Below, piece after piece: positions 32,894 to 40,977 of a stretch of 47,221 bases of DNA. This DNA comes from Hymenobacter roseosalivarius DSM 11622. GTDB lineage: Bacteria; Bacteroidota; Bacteroidia; Cytophagales; Hymenobacteraceae. The position numbers were made by a program, and so were the translations under genes. How positions within the stretch are numbered: position 1 is the first letter of the stretch; the number at the start of each line of letters is the position of its first letter. The stretch covers positions 1 to 47,221 of the forward strand of contig NZ_FWWW01000122.1 of NCBI RefSeq assembly GCF_900176135.1. The letters run 5' to 3'. Under the pieces are notes generated by a model. The model worked only from the letters and a program-made list of their open reading frames with translations, made no database searches and was not told the DNA's origin.

Positions 32894-33421
32894 GGCCGTA
32901 AAGTACCACATTTAGAAGCGTAAAAGAGGAAAGGTAGCTTGCTTTTGTACAGAGGCCGCTAGTTAGACAAAAGGCAGAAAAGTCGCGTCTGTCAAGGTGG
33001 CTGCTTTCTTTAAATTGTTGCTTAACGTAATGTAGGTTATAAGAATCTTGAATTTATTCTATTCATGGTGGGCGAACGGCATAGGGATTTGCCAGGAACG
33101 GTCCGAGAATCTATGTGGCGGTTGCAACATTCCCGGCAGCGCATCCCGGGGGTGGTATGGGCAACTAGCAGAGGCTAAAAAGGCTGGAAGTGAGCCCCTC
33201 GTTGGTAGCGGAGGGGGCTCAAATACCCTGTTCTCAACCTACGACCAGCGTTTGGCAACAGCTACGGCCATTATGTTCACTAAGACCATTTCTTCATTTC
33301 CAGCGTTTGATTTCGCCTCCACCCGCGCTGCCCCCTGTGGAAACGCCTCGTTTGGCTTCGGTAGCAATCTTTTAACCGAGGTCCATAGGGTCTGATAAGT
33401 GCGAGACGTTGCTTCACGGGG
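32894..33421. other. Intergenic, no supported gene
   Basis: Nothing in this stretch has the composition or homology of a gene. TAGTGAACATAATGG (complement, about 33271-33285) is also found just left of the IS3 element near 43510; the meaning is unknown. Confidence 0.35.
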
Positions 33422-33479
33422 CAGACCAACCGTTGGGGTATAGGAACCCCAACGGTTGGTCTGTTCGCCCTCTTTTTTT
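33422..33479 (+). terminator. Perfect 18-bp hairpin with downstream T run
   Basis: CAGACCAACCGTTGGGGT (33422-33439), loop ATAGGA, and its exact complement (33446-33463). A run of seven Ts follows at 33473-33479, nine bases past the stem, farther than in a standard terminator. The hairpin may instead act as an operator: each arm contains the GTTGGT core seen in the repeats at 40014-40043. It lies about 110 bases upstream of the S41 peptidase start. Confidence 0.55.
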
Positions 33480-33575
33480 GAACCGTGTAGCGGTTTAAAA
33501 TATCTGCTCTTCTATCTCGTTGAGCTTGTAACTTGGCGGCTATCTATCCTATTCTTTCGCCTTTATCGCTACGCT

Positions 33576-35882
33576 ATGCGCTACTTCTTCGTTATGGCTT
33601 CCCTACTACTGGGCACGCTGAGCACCGCTGCGCCAACACCCCCGCCCCGCACCATCCAAAACCTGGCAACCTTTACCCGGCTCTACGGCTATGTGCGCTA
33701 CTTTCACCCCGCCGACGAAGCCGCGACCGTGGATTGGGACAAGCTGGCCGTCCTGGGCGCGGCGCGCGTGGAAGGGGTCAGGACCAACGCGGAGCTGCGT
33801 ACGACGCTCCTCGCCCTGTTCCGGCCCGTCGCCCCGACCCTGCAACTGGTCGGGGTGGGGAAGAAGGCCCGCTTTTCCGTCCAGGACATCACGCCCCCCG
33901 ACCGGCAGGGTTACCAGGTGATTAGTTGGCAGCACTTAGGCATGGGCCAGGGCAGCGCGCGCAGCCCCTACCATAGTCGCCGCTTACACCGGCCCGAGGC
34001 CGTGAAAGCGGCTGAACCCACCTTCGGCACGCTTACTAAATCCGTGGACGTCGCGGCCCATCGGGGCAAGCAGTTCCGCTATTCGGCCTCCGTACGGAAC
34101 GTCGCGCCCGGCCAGGGACCCGGTGCCTTGTGGGCCCGGGTGGACGTAGCCAACAAAAAAGCGGGGTTCTTCGACAACATGAGCGACCGGCCCATCACGC
34201 GGGACGACTGGAGCGAGTACGAGATAACGGGCACGATTGACCCGCAGGCGGTCAGGTTGGTGTTTGGCGCCATGCTTAGCGGCCGCGGGCAGGTGCAGGT
34301 CGATAACATGCAGGTAGCGGTCCGGGAAAAGGAGGGCTGGCAAACGATCTTCGCGACCGGTTTCGAGGCTGACGCCGTGGATACGTACCCGCAGAGCATT
34401 TCGGGCAAGCCCGACGCGAAAAGCTACACCCCGGATTACGCCTTTGCCGTGAGCAATACCAGCGCGGTGGAAGGCCGGCAGAGCGTCGTGATCCGCTCGA
34501 CCCAACGGGAGCCAGAAGCAGTGAGCGGGTCGGAGCAGCCCCTGTTTGCCCGCCAGGTGGCGCTGGGCGAACTGGTGCAGGAAGACATTGGCAGTGGGTT
34601 GCGCTGTGTGCTGCCCCTGGCCCTGTATGGCACGAAGGACGCCACGTTCCCCGCCGCCGATAAAAAGGAACTAGCTACGTTGCAAGCGGCCCTCCAGCAG
34701 CTGTCGGCGGCCGAGCTGACCAGTCAAAACCGCGCGGTGCGCCTGGCGAATGTGGCCATCACCTGGAATGTGTTTCAACACTTCTACCCCTACTTCGCCG
34801 TGACCAACTCCGAGTGGCCGACGGCGCTGCCCGCGGCCCTGCGCGCCGCCTACCCCGACCAAACGGAGGCCGAGTACCTCAACACCCTGCGTCGCCTCAC
34901 GGCCCGGCTGCACGACGGCCACGTCAGCGTGCTGCCGGTGGGGCGGGCCACGCAGGTCAAGTATCTGCCGCTGGCCTGGGAATGGATCCAACAGCAACTA
35001 GTGATTACGCAGGTCGCCGGCGACTCGTTAGGCATCCGCCGCGGCGACATCGTGACGAGCATCAATGGGCAACCCGCGGAAGCCTATTTCCGGGAAGCCG
35101 AGCAGTATATCTCGGCGGCTACTCCGGGCTGGCTGCGCTATGTAGCCGCTCGCGAGACGGCCAGTGGGCCCGCGGGGGCACCGCTGCAGCTACAGGTGCA
35201 GGGGCCGGGTGCGGCCATTAGCCGCGTGACGTTGCACTTCACGCAACCTATCAGCTCGTACGCCACCACCCGGCAGGGGTCAGCATCGCGGCGCCTCTCG
35301 CCGTCCATCTACTACCTGAACCTGGACCAGATTCCGATGGATTCTATCACTCGGCTGCTGCCCGAGCTCACCCAGGCCAAAGCCATTATCTGCGATTTGC
35401 GCGGCTACCCGAAGAGCAACCACGAGCTGCTGCGGCACCTGCTGGCCCACCCCGATACGGCAGGCCACTGGATGCGGGTGCCCCAGTACATCTATCCCGA
35501 TCAGAAGCAGATCGCCGGCTATAAGTTCTTGAGCTGGAAGCTGCAACCCAAGACCCCGCAGCTGACGGCGCGCCTGATCTTTATCACCGATGGCAGCGCC
35601 ATCAGCTACGCCGAAAGCTTTATGGGCTTTGTGGAGGGGTATCAGCTGGCCACCATCATCGGCCAGCCCACGGCCGGCACCAACGGCAATGTCAATCCCT
35701 TTACGCTGCCCGGCAACTACCGCATTGCCTGGACCGGCATGGACGTGCGCAAGCACGATGGGCGGCAGCACCACGGCGTGGGCATCCATCCCACGATCTA
35801 CCTAGAGAAGACGATTCAGGGCGTTCGGGCGGGACGGGACGAATTTTTGGAGAAGGCAATTGAGCTGGCCAACGCGCCCTAA
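33576..35882 (+). CDS. S41-family peptidase, exported
   Basis: 768 residues from the ATG at 33576, chosen because it opens a signal peptide (MRYFFVMASLLLGTLSTAA). The N-terminal part (FTRLYGYVRYFHPADEAATV) is typical of Bacteroidota S41 proteins, followed by a carbohydrate-binding-like beta domain (VDVAAHRGKQFRYSASVRNV). Then comes a second helical bundle (VAITWNVFQHFYPYF), the S41 entry RLTARLHDGHVSVLPVG, a PDZ-like part (SLGIRRGDIVTSINGQPAEA) and the catalytic region FITDGSAISYAESFMGFVEG with S674/S677 and GQPTAGTNGN. Expected to cleave proteins in the periplasm or at the cell surface. The hairpin at 33422 may influence transcription. Intact and free of frameshifts. Confidence 0.88.
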   Translation: MRYFFVMASLLLGTLSTAAPTPPPRTIQNLATFTRLYGYVRYFHPADEAATVDWDKLAVLGAARVEGVRTNAELRTTLLALFRPVAPTLQLVGVGKKARFSVQDITPPDRQGYQVISWQHLGMGQGSARSPYHSRRLHRPEAVKAAEPTFGTLTKSVDVAAHRGKQFRYSASVRNVAPGQGPGALWARVDVANKKAGFFDNMSDRPITRDDWSEYEITGTIDPQAVRLVFGAMLSGRGQVQVDNMQVAVREKEGWQTIFATGFEADAVDTYPQSISGKPDAKSYTPDYAFAVSNTSAVEGRQSVVIRSTQREPEAVSGSEQPLFARQVALGELVQEDIGSGLRCVLPLALYGTKDATFPAADKKELATLQAALQQLSAAELTSQNRAVRLANVAITWNVFQHFYPYFAVTNSEWPTALPAALRAAYPDQTEAEYLNTLRRLTARLHDGHVSVLPVGRATQVKYLPLAWEWIQQQLVITQVAGDSLGIRRGDIVTSINGQPAEAYFREAEQYISAATPGWLRYVAARETASGPAGAPLQLQVQGPGAAISRVTLHFTQPISSYATTRQGSASRRLSPSIYYLNLDQIPMDSITRLLPELTQAKAIICDLRGYPKSNHELLRHLLAHPDTAGHWMRVPQYIYPDQKQIAGYKFLSWKLQPKTPQLTARLIFITDGSAISYAESFMGFVEGYQLATIIGQPTAGTNGNVNPFTLPGNYRIAWTGMDVRKHDGRQHHGVGIHPTIYLEKTIQGVRAGRDEFLEKAIELANAP

Positions 35883-35978
35883 GTCAGGTGCTCGAGGCAT
35901 GACGGCCGGAAGAAGGACCAGTATATCTGCTGTCCGCCACGCCTAGACCACCGCAGATGAGGGCTACGTTTCATAGCC

Positions 35979-36004
35979 TGTCTTAGAAATCGCATTATGC
36001 TAAC
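35979..36004 (+). repeat. Shared 3'-flank motif, copy B
   Basis: TGTCTTAGAAATCGCATTAT followed by GCTAAC, about 97 bases after the S41 peptidase stop. See copies at 32254 and 40746. Confidence 0.65.
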
Positions 36005-36145
36005 TACCATCATATCAGCAGCTACTGGCATAACCTTTAAGTTAAGGGGAGCTGTGGCCACTCTGGACCCACAGGCCGCGCACGCCGGGCAATATTTGAG
36101 CACCATCGTAGTTGTATAGTTCTTTATCTATATCCGACGTGATTC

Positions 36146-36814
36146 ATGACCCTACGCTTCCTCTTCTGCCCCCTCTTCGTAGTGGTATTGCTGGCTGGGC
36201 CGGCCGCTGCCCAAGTCCCTGCCCGCGACTCGGCCAGCACACTATCTTCCACGGCCACCACCCGCCCGTGGCTGCTCAAGCTGGGCACGGGGCTGACGCG
36301 GGGCTTTGAGTGGGGCGGCTATCCGGGCTTAACCGTGCCCGTAGTGTTGGGGGCGGAGGTGGTACTGCGGCCTGGCTGGAACCTGTACGCGAATGGGTTC
36401 AGCGGCTTCAACCTCGGGGGAGGCTACTACCGCGACGGGCTGGCCCTGCGCCTGCGGCAACTAGGCGCGGAGGTAGGCCTGCGACGGTATTATCACCAGC
36501 AGAAGCGCCAAGCCAAGGGGCGGACCAGCGGGCCCTTCACGGGCAACTACGTGGGCCTGCAATCCACCAGCACGTGGTACTATTACCGCAACCCGGCGGG
36601 GGGCCAGTTGGGCTATGACCACTCCACCCTGACAGCCGTCTGGGGTCTGCAGCGGCGGCTGGGCGGGCATGGCCTGGTGGATGCCTACGTGGGGGCTGGC
36701 GTAGCCAATCTGGGGCGCGGGCGCTATGAGCCCGCCACCGGCCGCTATACGACCTACCGCTTCCCTCCCCAATTCACGCCCGAATTGGGGCTCAAGCTGA
36801 GTCTGGTGCGCTAA
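36146..36814 (+). CDS. Outer membrane beta-barrel protein
   Basis: 222 residues. The signal peptide LFCPLFVVVLLAGPAAAQVP precedes a Ser/Thr-rich linker and beta strands: WLLKLGTGLTRGFEWGG, LTVPVVLGAEVVLRPGWNLY, GFSGFNLGGGYYRDGLALRL, ending PQFTPELGLKLSLVR, a likely last barrel strand. Similar in general style, but not in sequence, to the barrel protein at 27857. Substrate unknown. It has no close same-strand neighbour: the gap to the previous gene is 263 bases. The left arm of a long inverted repeat begins 46 bases after its stop. Confidence 0.78.
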   Translation: MTLRFLFCPLFVVVLLAGPAAAQVPARDSASTLSSTATTRPWLLKLGTGLTRGFEWGGYPGLTVPVVLGAEVVLRPGWNLYANGFSGFNLGGGYYRDGLALRLRQLGAEVGLRRYYHQQKRQAKGRTSGPFTGNYVGLQSTSTWYYYRNPAGGQLGYDHSTLTAVWGLQRRLGGHGLVDAYVGAGVANLGRGRYEPATGRYTTYRFPPQFTPELGLKLSLVR

Positions 36815-36860
36815 GTGGCCCGCTGAACCGGCTCTATTCGCTGCCGCTACTACTTTGGCT

Positions 36861-36889
36861 TTGGTTAAAAGTTTAGTACAAAGGTTAAA
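36861..36889. repeat. Left arm of 29-bp inverted repeat around a 3.4-kb segment
   Basis: TTGGTTAAAAGTTTAGTACA followed by AAGGTTAAA. Its reverse complement, with two differences, is at 40246-40274. Between the arms lie the response regulator, histidine kinase and metallopeptidase genes. Confidence 0.75.
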
Positions 36890-37056
36890 GGGGGTAGCAC
36901 GATAGTTGGCAGAAACTATTGGCATCAATGCTTCTATTCGTCTTAGCTAAATTACCTCACCTTTACTTTTACCATACCCGGGGAGTGGAAAGCGGTATCT
37001 TTATCGAGTGAATAGACCTGGTAGAAAAAGGCGGGTGCATGGAGGGCAGAACCATG

Positions 37057-37758
37057 CTACAGCTTACTGTAGAAGGTGGTCCGATACGCATCACCGACGG
37101 GAATTATCTGAGGAACGCCTGCTTCTACCTGGATAAAAATCCGGCTGCGCTCCACGGTGTGGATGTGGGCCAGCGAAACGATGAACGACTTATGCACGCG
37201 CACAAACGCCGCCGCGGGCAGGCTTGCTTCCAGGCTGTTGAGCGTTTGCCGGGTGATGATTTTCTCCGTCGTTGTATGGATAATAACGTAGTTCTGTAAG
37301 CCCTCCAGGTAGAGCACATCGGCCAAATCGACCCGCTGCATCCGGTGTTCAGTTTTGACAAACAGGTAGGGGCGGGACGTTTCGGCCGGTGCCGGGCGCA
37401 GCCGCCGCTGCGCCTTCTGGACGGCCTGATGGAACCGTTCGAAGGGGATGGGTTTGAGGAGGTAATCAATGACATCGTGCTCGAACCCCGTTAGCGCATA
37501 ATCGGCGTAGGCGGTAGTCAGAATCACCTGCGCGCGCCGGTCCAAGGCATGCATGAACTGCAGCCCCGTCAGCTGGGGCATCTGAATATCCAGAAAAACC
37601 AGGTCAACGCGCCGCTCTCCCACCCAATTCAGGGCCTCCACTGGATTTTCGCTGCTGCCGGCCAGCTGCAGGCAAGGCACCTTGGCCACATAGTCGGTCA
37701 GGATGTCGATGGCCAGCGGTTTATCATCCACAATTAAGCAATGAATGGGGCCCATCAT
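37057..37758 (-). CDS. LytTR-family response regulator
   Basis: 233 residues. Receiver domain with acidic pocket D11/D12 (CLIVDDKPLAIDILTDYVA), phospho-acceptor D57 (VDLVFLDIQMPQLTG), VILTTAYADYAL and the lysine in DYLLKPIPF. The LytTR DNA-binding domain fills about 130-233: LFVKTEHRMQRVDLADVLYL, EGLQNYVIIHTTTEKIITRQ, FVRVHKSFIVSLAHI. LytTR regulators bind pairs of 9-bp direct repeats. The start overlaps the kinase stop by four bases, so kinase and regulator are made together. The direct-repeat pair at 40014-40043 upstream of the operon is a natural target. Confidence 0.93.
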   Translation of the reverse strand: MMGPIHCLIVDDKPLAIDILTDYVAKVPCLQLAGSSENPVEALNWVGERRVDLVFLDIQMPQLTGLQFMHALDRRAQVILTTAYADYALTGFEHDVIDYLLKPIPFERFHQAVQKAQRRLRPAPAETSRPYLFVKTEHRMQRVDLADVLYLEGLQNYVIIHTTTEKIITRQTLNSLEASLPAAAFVRVHKSFIVSLAHIHTVERSRIFIQVEAGVPQIIPVGDAYRTTFYSKL

Positions 37759-38819
37759 AAGTCAAGGTGGAGCGTAACCTGGAAATCGCTGACCGTGTCG
37801 GCCACGGTCAGCGTGTGCCGAGTAGGGTAAAGCAGCGCCAGCCGCCGCCGCACGTTGGTCAGCCCAATGCCCCCTAGCTGGTCCTTCTGCTGCTCGTTCT
37901 TGGCGTTGTGCAGGCAAAAATCCAGGGTCGTCGCCGTCAGGGTGAGGTGGAGTGTCACCGGCTGCGCGGGGTTGTTCAGCACCCCGTGTTTAAACGCGTT
38001 TTCCACGAACGACACCAGCAGCAGTGGCGCGATGGTCTGCCCATTCAGCACACCCCGAAGCTGGTAGTCGAGGTGGAGGTTGCCTTTTGTGCCGAGACGT
38101 TGCAGCTCGATCAACCCGTCCAGGTAGTCCAGCTCGCGGGCCAGCAGCACCCGGTCGTGGTGGGCTTCGTGCAGCATATAGCGCAGCAACTCGGAGAGTT
38201 TCAGCAACGCTCCCGGCGCGGCGTCCGACTTCTGATACACCAGCGCGTAGATGTCGTTGATGGTGTTGAACAGAAAGTGCGGATTCAGCTGCGAGCGCAG
38301 AAAGGTGAGTTCGGCCGTGGTGTTGGCTTGCTGGGTTTCGCGCCGCCGCCGTTCCGCCAGCAAGTTATGCCGGATAATGGCGTAGAGCAGTCCGTACAGC
38401 ACGTAATCGAAATAATACCGGACGCTGTTCTCGACAAACCAATGCGCCGTAAAGGCGTTGTTCAGTTGGTAGTTGTCGAAGCCGAGCAGGGGTTTGAATA
38501 CGTGAAATTCCAGCCCGTAACGCATCCCCGTGAGCAGGAGCAGGGTCAGCAGCAACCCCATGGCCGCCCGACCAAAAGGCCGCCACCCCAGCGCACTCGT
38601 CCGCAACGGCCGGGCTACCAGCCCCACCGGCAAGTAAAACGCGGCCGCGTTGATGAGTAGGTAGCCCAGCCCCAGGAGCCCGTACGTTGCCACCTCCGTC
38701 TTGGGGACCGGGTAGGTGGGCGCCCCGTACATCGCCGCCGCATCTTTGACGAGCAGCAACGTCCAGATGAGCAGGTGAACGGGCCATTCGGGAAAGAAGC
38801 GCGGTCGGGCAGCACTCAT
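37755..38819 (-). CDS. LytS/YehU-type sensor histidine kinase
   Basis: 354 residues. Four likely membrane segments: LLIWTLLLV (about 16-25), ATYGLLGLGYLLINAAAFYL (44-63), AAMGLLLTLLLLTGM (85-99) and YFDYVLYGLLYAII (136-149). The His_kinase domain has H181 in FLRSQLNPHFLFNTINDIYA, then LLKLSELLRYMLHEAHHDRV. The ATPase part has VENAFKHG (N-box) and GGIGLTNVRRRL (G-box). No periplasmic sensor domain is visible, so the signal is probably read by the membrane part or a partner. Joined by four-base overlaps to the metallopeptidase upstream and the regulator downstream. Confidence 0.92.
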   Translation of the reverse strand: MSAARPRFFPEWPVHLLIWTLLLVKDAAAMYGAPTYPVPKTEVATYGLLGLGYLLINAAAFYLPVGLVARPLRTSALGWRPFGRAAMGLLLTLLLLTGMRYGLEFHVFKPLLGFDNYQLNNAFTAHWFVENSVRYYFDYVLYGLLYAIIRHNLLAERRRRETQQANTTAELTFLRSQLNPHFLFNTINDIYALVYQKSDAAPGALLKLSELLRYMLHEAHHDRVLLARELDYLDGLIELQRLGTKGNLHLDYQLRGVLNGQTIAPLLLVSFVENAFKHGVLNNPAQPVTLHLTLTATTLDFCLHNAKNEQQKDQLGGIGLTNVRRRLALLYPTRHTLTVADTVSDFQVTLHLDL

Positions 38820-39919
38820 TGGTTCGTCGATTCGGCGGTGGGATATTTCTGGGCCAGGTACGCAAAAATTTCGGGGAAGAACTGCTCGAAATTCTGGTCG
38901 GTCCGCCGGCCCGTATACTTCGCCGAAATCACGTCGGCAATATCGCCGGCGTACTGGAAATCACCGACTATGTCCTGCGCGGCCTGTTTGCGGGCTTCTT
39001 TCGGCGACTGGTGCTGCCGGAACAAGGCAATGGTAATGCCGCGCACCAGGTTCTCATCGAAACAGTGCGCCCAGTCGTGGATGTTGTTGTGCTTCATGCC
39101 CGCGTCAGCCTTATTAAACAAGTACGCCAGCTTCGCAATATCGGTCTTATACTTCTGCTGAAGCGCATTCGTGTAAATATGACTCCCTTCGTGCCAGACC
39201 ATCATCACCGATTCGGAGCCCAGGTTGAAGGCGGGTACGCTGGTGTCGGTCGACTCGTTGTTGAGAAAGCCCACGTTATAGACGACCTGGTCGGCGTAGC
39301 GCGGGTTGAGGGTTTTGGCCGTAATTGCGTGAGCCCCCCAGCTGTTGAGCGGGTCCAGGAAAACGGTCCAGCGGGCCGCTTTGGTGCGGAGCCGGTAAAA
39401 CGAATCGAGCTTGTCCACGAGGCCTTCACCGGCGAGTCGGGCTTGCATGGGTTTCGCCCAGGCAGCGTAATCGGCTTGGTGCTTCTGGTAAAAAGCCCAG
39501 AAATGGCTGTCCTCAGCAAACTGCTTGCAGAGCCGCATGTAGGTCTGTATCGTGTCTCTGTCATTCAACGTGTACCAGTTCGACTGCGCCGGGTAATGGA
39601 GGCGCACGTCGGGAAAGTTATCGAGGCAGTAGCCTAGTTCGGGCAGGTCGCTGTATACCTGTTGCAGTCGCCGGGCCTGCTGCACGGCGGGGTGGTTGGC
39701 GAAGGGGACAAAATAGGCCTCGGTTTCTTTGGCGTACACCGACTTGTTGGGCATCGGATACTTGCCCGCCAGTAACTGCACAATCGTGAATAGCTCAATG
39801 CCGGGGTGAACGGTTACCGTAATCCGGTCCGTCGGAGGTAGGGCAGTCGCGGCGCGGGATTGGGCAACAAGGGCATTGATAGTCAGAAATAGCAACAAAA
39901 AAGTGAGTAGCGTTTTCAT
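38816..39919 (-). CDS. DUF4932-like exported metallopeptidase
   Basis: 367 residues from the ATG at 39919, chosen because it opens a signal peptide (MKTLLTFLLLFLTINALVAQ); an in-frame upstream ATG at 40078 would bury it. Mature start TDRITVTVHPGIELFTIVQL resembles the DUF4932 family of Bacteroidota. Zinc motif HEGSH (H243, E244, H247) in SVMMVWHEGSHIYTN, with NNESTDTSVPAF before and IHDWAHCFDENLVRGITIAL after. Probably a zinc hydrolase of the periplasm. Its stop overlaps the kinase start as ATGA, so a peptidase, a kinase and a regulator form one translationally coupled unit; the peptidase may generate or sense the signal of the kinase (inference). Confidence 0.85.
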   Translation of the reverse strand: MKTLLTFLLLFLTINALVAQSRAATALPPTDRITVTVHPGIELFTIVQLLAGKYPMPNKSVYAKETEAYFVPFANHPAVQQARRLQQVYSDLPELGYCLDNFPDVRLHYPAQSNWYTLNDRDTIQTYMRLCKQFAEDSHFWAFYQKHQADYAAWAKPMQARLAGEGLVDKLDSFYRLRTKAARWTVFLDPLNSWGAHAITAKTLNPRYADQVVYNVGFLNNESTDTSVPAFNLGSESVMMVWHEGSHIYTNALQQKYKTDIAKLAYLFNKADAGMKHNNIHDWAHCFDENLVRGITIALFRQHQSPKEARKQAAQDIVGDFQYAGDIADVISAKYTGRRTDQNFEQFFPEIFAYLAQKYPTAESTNQ

Positions 39920-40013
39920 CGAGGAGGCGTTTGTCGTTGAGTGGTTTTCAGTAGGTCTTCCAATGATTTGATGGCTCAAAAGAAGCCGCCGTTCTCCCTT
40001 CGCTACATTCCAA

Positions 40014-40043
40014 TTGACCAACCCCCTTTTTTCGTTGACCAAC
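40014..40043. promoter_or_regulatory. LytTR-like pair of direct repeats upstream of the operon
   Basis: TTGACCAAC occurs at 40014-40022 and 40035-40043, start to start 21 bp (12-bp spacer). Both continue as NCCC. On the operon strand this reads GTTGGTCAA twice. LytTR regulators bind 9-bp direct repeats separated by 12-13 bp with a GTT core, so the pair, 95-124 bases upstream of the metallopeptidase start, fits well. Confidence 0.6.
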
Positions 40044-40245
40044 GCCCGTTTCCTGCAACACTGCATCCGCGCCGACATCCGGCCAGGCTGCCCTAACGGA
40101 AATTTCTGTTCTTACTCTTGCGCCACCCTCTATCGCGTAATCTTCAGGGCGAGTTCGAACTTCTCCGAAAAACTATGTAAAAGCCCACTATAAGGATGCT
40201 AGAGCATAATTTATGGTCAAGTGGAAGCCGATTTCTAGCCTGTTG

Positions 40246-40274
40246 TTTAACCTTTGTACCAAACTTTTACCCAA
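40246..40274. repeat. Right arm of the 29-bp inverted repeat
   Basis: TTTAACCTTTGTACCAAACT followed by TTTACCCAA; complementary to 36861-36889 at 27 of 29 positions. Confidence 0.75.
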
Positions 40275-40369
40275 GGCCTACTTTTTGTGGCCTTCGTGCG
40301 GGCGTAACGAACAGGCGGCACTAGGGGCCCCCGTACGCCGATTGGCCCTTCTGGGGCGCCCGCGCTCCC

Positions 40370-40400
40370 TTGTGCAGCAAGGCCGGGGCGCGTACCTTAC
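40370..40400 (+). promoter_or_regulatory. Promoter candidate of the small secreted protein gene
   Basis: TTG at 40370-40372, 20 bases, then TACCTTAC at 40393-40400, matching six of eight positions of TAnnTTTG. The ATG follows after six bases, so the leader would be very short. Confidence 0.4.
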
Positions 40401-40406
40401 AAGCCG

Positions 40407-40724
40407 ATGAAAAAACTATTCTTTTTAGTGAGTTGCCTGCTGGTGCTGGGCAGCTCGCCCGCGTGGGCGTGGGCCGAAACCGATATCGTGGTGGTGCGCG
40501 TTGATCTAGGGCTCCGGCGTATAATCATTACCCGGGGGGAGAACCAAAGTGAGTTGATGAAGATTGATGTCCGAGGTTTCCCCGAAAAAACGGCAGTGCA
40601 TTTAAATGAAGCCTATTATAGCCTCATCAAGAAGCTGGGACAGGAAGGATATGTGGTGCAGCAGCGGTTAGCGGACGGCGAAGGCTCGACCACGCTACTC
40701 TTCGTCAAAGCGACCGCCCCCTAG
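40407..40724 (+). CDS. Small exported protein, family with decayed paralogs
   Basis: 105 residues. The signal peptide MKKLFFLVSCLLVLGSSPAW is followed by a compact alpha/beta domain: TDIVVVRVDLGLRRIIITRG, ENQSELMKIDVRGFPEKTAV, HLNEAYYSLIKKLGQEGYVV, STTLLFVKATAP. Probably periplasmic. Family not recognised. Decayed copies of its two halves lie at 28921-29121 and 32084-32212, and the DNA after the stop is also shared (GCCGCTGGCTTT and the flank motif at 40746). The repeated occurrence on one replicon suggests a unit that has been duplicated with its flank. Confidence 0.8.
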   Translation: MKKLFFLVSCLLVLGSSPAWAWAETDIVVVRVDLGLRRIIITRGENQSELMKIDVRGFPEKTAVHLNEAYYSLIKKLGQEGYVVQQRLADGEGSTTLLFVKATAP

Positions 40725-40745
40725 GGGAAGACAGCCGCTGGCTTT

Positions 40746-40770
40746 TGTCCGAGAAATCGCATTATGATAA
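40746..40770 (+). repeat. Shared 3'-flank motif, copy C
   Basis: TGTCCGAGAAATCGCATTAT followed by GATAA. It overlaps the end of the truncated YceI-like gene, whose stop codon (complement of TTA, 40762-40764) lies inside the motif. Confidence 0.7.
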
Positions 40771-40977
40771 ATCCACGAGCTTACCCGTGCCGCGCATTTT
40801 GGTACCCTTCCACTGAACCGTAGAGCGGGCTAAACGGATGCGAACCGTGTCGCGGCGGGCCGCCAAGGAGGAAACTGGTAGTTCGTTACCTGCCGCTTGC
40901 CGCGCATCAGCCATCGTGCCTGCCATCCAAACGGTCGTCAGGTAGGTGATGCTTGCCAGGAGTTCGGCTTTAATCAT
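40762..40977 (-). pseudogene. Truncated YceI-like protein
   Basis: 71 codons: signal-like start (MIKAELLASITYLTTVWMAG) and then RIRLARSTVQWKGTKMRGTG, which resembles the first strands of YceI-family proteins in Bacteroidota (STVxWxGxKxxGxH). YceI proteins are about 180-220 residues; here the reading ends after KLVDLS, inside the shared flank motif. This looks like a gene cut by arrival of the unit carrying the small protein gene. The start overlaps the preceding dioxygenase-like gene by eight bases, so it was the second gene of that operon. Confidence 0.5.

Noticed and set aside
33048..33395. Plus-strand open frame of 115 codons
   Set aside because: Composition and sequence are not protein-like; no homology recognised.
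39920..40078. Longer start for the DUF4932-like peptidase at 40078
   Set aside because: It would place 53 charged residues before an obvious signal peptide and cover the direct-repeat operator.
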